This document shows, one piece after another, positions 58,915-64,000 of a stretch of DNA of 64,000 bases (positions are counted from its first letter, which is position 1; every line of letters starts with the position of its first letter). The stretch lies in contig CAVCYP010000002.1 of the NCBI GenBank assembly GCA_963606545.1, forward strand, positions 1 to 64,000. The letters run 5' to 3'. Source of the DNA: UBA9732 sp963606545. Its GTDB lineage: Bacteria; Spirochaetota; Spirochaetia; Sphaerochaetales; Sphaerochaetaceae. The notes under the pieces are model-generated. The model saw nothing but the letters and a program-made list of their open reading frames with translations, had not been told where the DNA came from and searched no databases. The position numbers and the translations under genes were made by a program.

Positions 58915-59541
58915 ATGGAAAACAAAATTAGCTTTAAGGAGCGCGTTAGGCGCACAGCAATTGAGAATTCTCGCCCTTATATGCGAAACTTAATATCTTA
59001 TGAGTATTTGGTTTGTTCTAAAGCTTTTTCTTCTGGGTTCAAAATTGTAAAGGCTGATGGTAGTAATTACTTGCATTTAATTGGCATTAATTCCAATTTA
59101 ACGGCTATCGATTTTTGGAAGAAATGTCTTACTGAAACTTTGAGTGATAATGATTTTGACTTTAAGAAGAAAGGACAAGAAGAAAAAGCAGTAAAAGGCT
59201 CTGTCCGGCAGAAAATTCAAGTTTTGAGCCACATCTTAGTAATGTTTTCAGGAGACTGTGAATTGATTGCGGAAGAATTCTTTCATAAAAACAAAGTAGA
59301 GTGTGCTTTTGCAACAAGCGATAATAGTTGCACTCTTGGCTTTGCTGAATCTGGAAGACCTAAATCTCTTATGAAGTCAAATGAATTGTCTGATAAAGCT
59401 ATGAAAGTGGACTTAATTTTTAGAAAACCTCGTAATTCAAAAGAAAAATTTACTGAACTTTGCTATGGAGAAAAAGAGAAGATTGTCAAATATTGGACTG
59501 TTATAGAAAATCTAATTGATAATCATTTTGGGAATTTTTAA
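58915..59541 (+). CDS. PBECR4-like (barnase/EndoU/RelE-type) nuclease domain protein
   Basis: 208 residues, start ATG at 58915 with TTGAGG four nt upstream. The N-terminal half reads YEYLVCSKAF...NYLHLIGINSNL...FWKKCLTETLSDNDFDFKKK, which fits the PBECR4 family (phage-type barnase-EndoU-ColicinE5/D-RelE-like nucleases). That family has a Y-x-Y start, an H-L-x-G-x motif and a basic, aromatic tail. Relatives continue with KGSVRQKIQVL and GRPKSL, both present. Possible RNase or toxin of an accessory or phage-derived system. The call is from memory and the catalytic residues are not certain. No antitoxin protein gene is adjacent. Confidence 0.6.
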   Translation: MENKISFKERVRRTAIENSRPYMRNLISYEYLVCSKAFSSGFKIVKADGSNYLHLIGINSNLTAIDFWKKCLTETLSDNDFDFKKKGQEEKAVKGSVRQKIQVLSHILVMFSGDCELIAEEFFHKNKVECAFATSDNSCTLGFAESGRPKSLMKSNELSDKAMKVDLIFRKPRNSKEKFTELCYGEKEKIVKYWTVIENLIDNHFGNF

Positions 59542-59556
59542 ATGAATAAAAAACTC

Positions 59557-60354
59557 CTATCTTGCTAATAGGGAGCGGTAATTTTCCAACACCTGAGAAG
59601 ACAAGGCTTCCATTGAAAGGCCTAAGATTTGGCTTGCACATTCATAAGTGTGGACAACATACAGTGGAGTGTTGAGCTGGCCTCTGTGAGGAACTGGGGT
59701 GAGGTAGGGGGCATCTGTTTCAAATAAAAGTCTATTTAGTGGAACCTTCTTTAGAAGGTCTCTAAGATTACTATTTTTTTTGAAAGTTAAGTTGCCGGCA
59801 AAGCTTATGAAATAGCCCAAATCAAGAGCTGTTTTCATTAGCTCTTCACACCCGTCAAAACAGTGAATAATGCCCGATTTTGGGGGTGTGAGCCTAGAAA
59901 TTATGTCTATAGTGTCAGATTGGGCCATTCTTTCGTGAATTGCAACAGGAAGGCTAAACTCACAAGCCATCTTTAATTGAGACTCAAAAAGATACTTTTG
60001 GGTCTCAGTTGTGCCATAATTCCAGTAGTAGTCAAGACCAATTTCACCAAGTATTTTTGCCTTGTATTTAATCAAGTTGCCCCGCAACACAGCAAGGTGA
60101 GAATCAATTTCTTCAAAGCTAAGATTAGTAATAGTATCCAATTCCCACGGACCAATGGCACCGGCAAGTACCACGTTAGGATAATCCTTTAACAATTCAT
60201 AGCGACGGGGTAAATCATCAGAGGTACAGCCAATATCTATGCCGCCTTCAAAGCCTTCTCTGAAGCACAAATCAAGCTGGGCCTTGGAATCAAGGCCCTT
60301 ATCATTCATACAATCGCTGTGAAAATGGGAATCAATAATGTTGTGTAAAGTCAT
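59557..60354 (-). CDS. tatD: TatD-family metal-dependent hydrolase/DNase
   Basis: 265 residues of the TIM-barrel amidohydrolase superfamily. Metal ligands are visible: IDSHFHSD (H-x-H), [10 protein letters not shown] (Glu), VAIHERM (His), GIIHCFDG (His) and [10 protein letters not shown] (Asp). TatD proteins are 3'-5' exonucleases active in DNA repair and quality control. The ATG overlaps the clpX stop (ATGA), so it is the last gene of tig-clpP-clpX-tatD. It ends 15 nt from the convergent nuclease-like gene. Confidence 0.92.
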   Translation of the reverse strand: MTLHNIIDSHFHSDCMNDKGLDSKAQLDLCFREGFEGGIDIGCTSDDLPRRYELLKDYPNVVLAGAIGPWELDTITNLSFEEIDSHLAVLRGNLIKYKAKILGEIGLDYYWNYGTTETQKYLFESQLKMACEFSLPVAIHERMAQSDTIDIISRLTPPKSGIIHCFDGCEELMKTALDLGYFISFAGNLTFKKNSNLRDLLKKVPLNRLLFETDAPYLTPVPHRGQLNTPLYVVHTYECASQILGLSMEALSSQVLENYRSLLAR

Positions 60355-61640
60355 TTATCCCCAAGAAGTAAAGTACCACTTAGAACCTGCCCTTTAGAAT
60401 CAAAGAGCCTTGGGCTTTCTTTTTTCTCAATGCAAGGGCCTGTGATTTCAATGCGTTTGACATCCTTGTGAGAAGGAACATCATACATGAGATTCATCAT
60501 GGTCTCCTCAACAATGCTACGCAAACCACGAGCACCAGTTTTTTGATCATAAGCAGTTTGTGCAATCTGTTTAATTGCATCTTGGGTAAAGACTAAGTCA
60601 ACGCCATCCAACTTTAAAGTAGCTTCATACTGGCGAAGAATGGAGTTCTTTGGCTCAATAAGGATGCGTTCAAGATCCTCAACTCTGAGATTGTTAAGAG
60701 CTACGTGAATTGGAAGTCTTCCAATGAACTCAGGAATAAGACCAAACTTGATTAAGTCATCAGGAAGAACATTTTCATAAAGCTCTTCCAAGTTTTTTTC
60801 CTGAGAATCAACAAGTGCAGAACCAAAACCTATGGAAGAGGAAGCAGTTCTCTTCTCAATAATCTTATCAAGTCCAACAAAAGCACCACCACAGATGAAA
60901 AGAATGTTTTTTGTGTCAATTCTTATCATTTCCTGGTTAGGATGCTTTCTTCCACCCTGAGGTGGAACACTTGCAACGGTGCCTTCAATAATCTTCAAAA
61001 GTGCTTGCTGTACGCCCTCTCCAGAGACGTCACGAGTGATGGAAACGTTCTCACCTTTCTTGGCAATTTTATCAACTTCATCCAAGAAAATGATACCGTG
61101 CTCGGCAGCCTCAACATCATCATCAGCAGCCTGAATCAGCTTCAACAGTATGTTTTCTACGTCCTCACCCACATATCCGGCCTCTGTTATGGTGGTTGCG
61201 TCAGCAATTGCAAATGGAACGCTGAGTCTTTTTGCAAGGCTTCTTGCAAGCAAAGTTTTACCGGTTCCAGTAGGGCCCATGATTAGAATATTGGACTTGT
61301 CCAGCTCAACATTATCTGTTTCAGCTAGCTGTTTTTCGTACTTAATTCGCTTGTAATGGTTATAGACAGCAACACTCAAAACCTTTTTTGCCTTGTCTTG
61401 TCCTATGACGTACTGGTCCAAATATTCTTTGAGTTCTTGTGGAGTAGGAAGAACTTCTGGAAGACCAGAAGTCTTGGATTTATCTCCATAATAATCAGAA
61501 TCTGCTTTCCCTCCAAAGAGGATTTCATTACAGCGTTCAACACAGCTTTCGCAAATATTGACGCCGTTTGGGCCCTGAATTAAGCGGTTGCTTGCACTAC
61601 CACAAAACGAACAATACTTGCTGTTCTTTCCAAATGCCAT
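60351..61640 (-). CDS. clpX: ATP-dependent Clp protease ATPase subunit ClpX
   Basis: 429 residues. N-terminal zinc-binding domain (C-x2-C...C-x2-[16 protein letters not shown]), Walker A GPTGTGKT, Walker [12 protein letters not shown], pore loop GYVGEDV, sensor motifs and the IGF loop used to dock on ClpP (SSIGFGS). This is a canonical unfoldase. It begins immediately after the clpP stop with no spacer. Confidence 0.97.
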   Translation of the reverse strand: MAFGKNSKYCSFCGSASNRLIQGPNGVNICESCVERCNEILFGGKADSDYYGDKSKTSGLPEVLPTPQELKEYLDQYVIGQDKAKKVLSVAVYNHYKRIKYEKQLAETDNVELDKSNILIMGPTGTGKTLLARSLAKRLSVPFAIADATTITEAGYVGEDVENILLKLIQAADDDVEAAEHGIIFLDEVDKIAKKGENVSITRDVSGEGVQQALLKIIEGTVASVPPQGGRKHPNQEMIRIDTKNILFICGGAFVGLDKIIEKRTASSSIGFGSALVDSQEKNLEELYENVLPDDLIKFGLIPEFIGRLPIHVALNNLRVEDLERILIEPKNSILRQYEATLKLDGVDLVFTQDAIKQIAQTAYDQKTGARGLRSIVEETMMNLMYDVPSHKDVKRIEITGPCIEKKESPRLFDSKGQVLSGTLLLGDK

Positions 61641-62258
61641 TTAGTTATCCTCTCTGCTAGGTCTGCTTAAGACTGAATCTACAATTCCGTAGGCCACGGC
61701 GTCTGTTGCTGTCATGAAGAAATCGCGCTCGATATCGGCTGCAATCTTCTCTTCTGGCTGTCCGGTGTGCTTTACAAGATAATCTATAGAGAGCTTTTTG
61801 AGTCTAAGTATTTCTTTTGCGTGTATAGCGATATCCGACGACTGGCCCTGCACGCCGCCCCAAGGCTGATGAATCATAACTCTTGAGGAAGGCAGAATCA
61901 TGCGCTTGCCCTTTGTGCCACCGGCAAGAAGTAGGGCGGCCATGGAAGCTGCCTGTCCCATACAAATAGTGCAGATTGACGGTCTTAAAAGCTGCATGGT
62001 GTCATAGATTGCAAGTCCAGCTGTCACGCTTCCGCCGGGGGAATTAATATATAGATTAATATCCTTCTTTGGATCCTCGGATTCAAGGAATAACAGCTGG
62101 GCCACAACAAGATCTGCCTTAGCATCGTCTATCTCCCCATCCAAGAAGACGATACGCTCCTTGAGGAGCCTACTGTAAATATCGTAAGCTCTCTCATTGA
62201 GTCCATTGCTCTCCACTACGGTTGGAACTAGATATGATGCTATATCTCTCATTGACAA
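61641..62258 (-). CDS. clpP: ATP-dependent Clp protease proteolytic subunit ClpP
   Basis: 205 residues, canonical. Catalytic triad: Ser in [10 protein letters not shown], His in MIHQPWG and Asp in IERDFFM. It lies between tig and clpX, the classical order, and differs from the second ClpP at 37427, which lacks a neighbouring ATPase. SD GAGGATTGTC lies before the ATG. Confidence 0.97.
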   Translation of the reverse strand: MSMRDIASYLVPTVVESNGLNERAYDIYSRLLKERIVFLDGEIDDAKADLVVAQLLFLESEDPKKDINLYINSPGGSVTAGLAIYDTMQLLRPSICTICMGQAASMAALLLAGGTKGKRMILPSSRVMIHQPWGGVQGQSSDIAIHAKEILRLKKLSIDYLVKHTGQPEEKIAADIERDFFMTATDAVAYGIVDSVLSRPSREDN

Positions 62259-62267
62259 TCCTCTTAA

Positions 62268-63611
62268 TTAATTCTTTGCTTCTTCAGCCTTTGCTTCTTC
62301 AGCCTTCTTTTCTACAGCCTTGAAGTTGTTGTTTTCAATAAGGTAATTCTTTGCCTTCTCAAACAATATGCTATCCTCAGCATACATCTTATAGACTTCG
62401 TAGTTTGGATTATCCTTTGCAAGATCCTTATCAAACTTCTTAACTTCTTCTTCAATCTCTTCATCAGAAGCCTTGTAATTCTGCTCTTTCTTAATCTGCT
62501 CAAGAATCAGCTGGCTCTTGAGAGTCTTCTCAACGGAAGCCTTTCTGGTATCCAAGAACTGCTCCTTGCCGCCACCATTAGCTGTAAGATAGCTGATAAT
62601 CTCGTTCTCCGATACTCCACCAAAGCGCTTTACAAAGTCCTTCCACTCCTGCTCAAGCTCAGCCTCAACCATGCTAGCTGGAAGTGCAATCTCGGTCTTT
62701 GCCAAGATAGCATCCAAAGCAGCCTCAAGCTTAACTGCGCTATTTTCCTGGTCAGCATGCTCCTGAAGCTCTTTCTTGGTTGCCTCAGTGAGATCCTTAA
62801 CTGTCTTGTACTCTTCCTTGACGTCCTGAGCAAACTCATCGTCAACCTCTGGCAGCTCGCGAACCTTGACTTCCTTGATTGCAACCTTAATCTTGACGGT
62901 CTTGCCCAAGTAATCTGTACCCATGCCGCTCTCGTCATCGTAGGTCTTCTCAATAACTGTCTCAGCGCCTTTCTCTAAACCGATAACTTCTTTATCCAAC
63001 TTGTAGAAGTTGTAGGAACTTCCAACTGTGAAGGTGAAGTCGTCTCTCTTGGTGGACTCAACAGGGTTGCCGTCTGCATCAAGTTCTGCGTAGTCCATTG
63101 TGACAATGTCGCCCTCAGCTATCGGGCCGTTTTTAGCTATAACCATAGCGTTCTGCTGTCTGAGCTTCTCAATTTCAGCATTGACGTCTTCGTCTGTGAC
63201 CTTGGCTTCTGTGAACTCAATCTCAAGTCCGTTGTAGGCTGGGAGTTTGACTTCAGGAAGTACGTCGTAGATTACGCTGTAAGTAACGTCTGTGTTTGGC
63301 TTGAAAGGCATGAGAGCCTCTTCATTCTGAAGAACAGGGGTGCTGTATGGAAGTGGGCGGTCTTTCTCATCCATGTCCTTGTAAGAATCTTTGAGATTCT
63401 CTTCCATAAGTTTGAAGGTGACTTCCTCACGGATTGCGTCGCCATACTTCTTCTCAATGAGCGATACTGGAGCTTTTCCAGGTCTGAAACCCTTAATTGC
63501 GAGTTTCTTTGCATAATCGTTGAGTTGCTTGCTGTACTCGTCTTCAATCTTCTTTGCTTCAAGGGTGAGGGTAAGTTCAACTGAAGAGTTCTCAAGTTTC
63601 TTAATTTCCAT
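62268..63611 (-). CDS. tig: Trigger factor (peptidyl-prolyl isomerase chaperone)
   Basis: 447 residues, start at 63611 (MEIKKLENSS) with GAGAGGAAATAAA before it. The ribosome-binding N-domain has the signature GFRPGKAP near residue 45. The PPIase domain lies at about 155-240 (EGDIVTMDYAELDADG, GSSYNFYKLDKEVIGLEKG), and the C-terminal domain forms the chaperone arms. A terminal Ala/Glu/Lys-rich tail (KAEEAKAEEAKN) extends beyond the usual end. Acts on nascent chains at the ribosome exit. First in the protease operon. Confidence 0.95.
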   Translation of the reverse strand: MEIKKLENSSVELTLTLEAKKIEDEYSKQLNDYAKKLAIKGFRPGKAPVSLIEKKYGDAIREEVTFKLMEENLKDSYKDMDEKDRPLPYSTPVLQNEEALMPFKPNTDVTYSVIYDVLPEVKLPAYNGLEIEFTEAKVTDEDVNAEIEKLRQQNAMVIAKNGPIAEGDIVTMDYAELDADGNPVESTKRDDFTFTVGSSYNFYKLDKEVIGLEKGAETVIEKTYDDESGMGTDYLGKTVKIKVAIKEVKVRELPEVDDEFAQDVKEEYKTVKDLTEATKKELQEHADQENSAVKLEAALDAILAKTEIALPASMVEAELEQEWKDFVKRFGGVSENEIISYLTANGGGKEQFLDTRKASVEKTLKSQLILEQIKKEQNYKASDEEIEEEVKKFDKDLAKDNPNYEVYKMYAEDSILFEKAKNYLIENNNFKAVEKKAEEAKAEEAKN

Positions 63612-63749
63612 TTTATTTCCTCTCAAAATAATTTTTTTTGCAAAAACATCTCTAAAAAATATTGCCGGTATAATATATAGAAAATCTGGAAATAATTCTA
63701 CCATGTCTCTCAACTTTTCGTTTTGACAGTTTTTTGCTAAATTTTAAGC

Positions 63750-64000
63750 ATGAAAGACAAAACGCCCAAAACCAACGCAATGCGCATCTTGGAAAAGAAC
63801 TCAATTGATTATAAGGTAATAACTTATGAATATGATGAGGACCATTTAGATGCTGTGCATATAGCCAAGTCTGCAGGTCTCAATCTGGAACAGGTATTTA
63901 AGACAATTGTCATGATAAATCAGTCCAAGGAACTTTTTGTTTTTTGTCTCCCCGCCCAACTTGAGATAAGCCTGAAGAAGGCTAGGGATCTCACCGGTTC
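63750..64000 (+). CDS. YbaK/EbsC-type aminoacyl-tRNA deacylase (partial)
   Basis: The frame opens at ATG 63750 and runs off the window; 83 codons are visible. It begins MKDKTPKTNAMRILEKN and continues with Y-x-x-I-x-Y, AKSAGL and VFKTIVM, the N-terminal pattern of YbaK (Cys-tRNAPro deacylase). The gene is divergent from tig. A TAAATT hexamer ending 6 nt before the ATG may be its -10; there is no ribosome site. Confidence 0.82.
   Translation, partial: MKDKTPKTNAMRILEKNSIDYKVITYEYDEDHLDAVHIAKSAGLNLEQVFKTIVMINQSKELFVFCLPAQLEISLKKARDLTG

Overview
The window reads as a chromosome segment of a diderm, host- or rumen-type bacterium, most likely a spirochaete (Spirochaetales/Sphaerochaetales-like). 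This is an inference from gene families, not a database match. It rests on many lipoproteins with relaxed lipoboxes ending TSC, SSC, ASC or FSC, large fibronectin-III surface lipoproteins, a Wza-like export protein, a single-chain glycyl-tRNA synthetase and a long-clade 6-phosphofructokinase. The DNA is moderately AT-rich and very compact: genes often overlap by 1 to 14 nt in operons, and several convergent genes overlap tail to tail. One run of N (44192-44380) marks an assembly gap inside a gene.

Layout. 0-5 kb: the start of an unidentified gene, an esterase with a divergent TetR regulator, a membrane-anchored exonuclease/endonuclease/phosphatase-fold enzyme and a two-component system. 5-11 kb: copper ATPase and pyridoxal kinase, an unknown protein, a SAM-hydrolase-family protein divergent from lipoate ligase, and an extremely acidic small protein. 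11-20 kb: surface proteins, including a four-gene operon headed by two large fibronectin-III lipoproteins. 20-23.5 kb: a four-gene cassette of PHP phosphoesterase, AAA15 ATPase, RloB/TOPRIM-like protein and membrane LuxR regulator. 23.5-27.6 kb: a gltX-glyQS-tyrS operon. 27.5-33 kb: an NMT1/SsuA-type ABC transporter, an OGG-type glycosylase, a YhcH protein, a repeat-tailed membrane protein, a possible PD-(D/E)XK nuclease, a GC-rich structured element and tRNA-Arg(UCU). 33-38 kb: 6-phosphofructokinase, a KdpDE-like pair without kdpFABC, Era and a ClpP paralogue. 38-48 kb: a secreted EEP lipoprotein, GcvT, polysaccharide export and BY-kinase, a DUF1538 transporter with a tandem PII protein, and an RlmI-like methyltransferase. 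48-54 kb: phosphate acetyltransferase, the KDG kinase/KDPG aldolase/IclR operon and a polar amino-acid ABC transporter. 54-57 kb: infC-rpmI-rplT, a coiled-coil protein and class II aldolase. 57-64 kb: an unknown anchored protein, endonuclease III, a structured RNA followed by a PBECR4-like nuclease, then tig-clpP-clpX-tatD and the start of a YbaK-type deacylase.

Three patterns cross gene boundaries. (1) At least five genes end in short tandem repeats (11, 13 or 15 bp) whose first unit starts at or spans the stop codon. (2) At least six genes have a sigma70-type -10 box ending only 5-7 nt before the start codon and no Shine-Dalgarno, the geometry of leaderless mRNAs. (3) In the ATPase/RloB-like pair, the expected catalytic residues of both proteins are replaced, so it looks like a derived relative of the RloAB/PARIS-type defence families. 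Separately, a nuclease-toxin-like gene at 58915 sits directly behind a promoter, a structured RNA and an intrinsic terminator, an arrangement like type III toxin-antitoxin loci. These are the best candidates for undescribed biology here.
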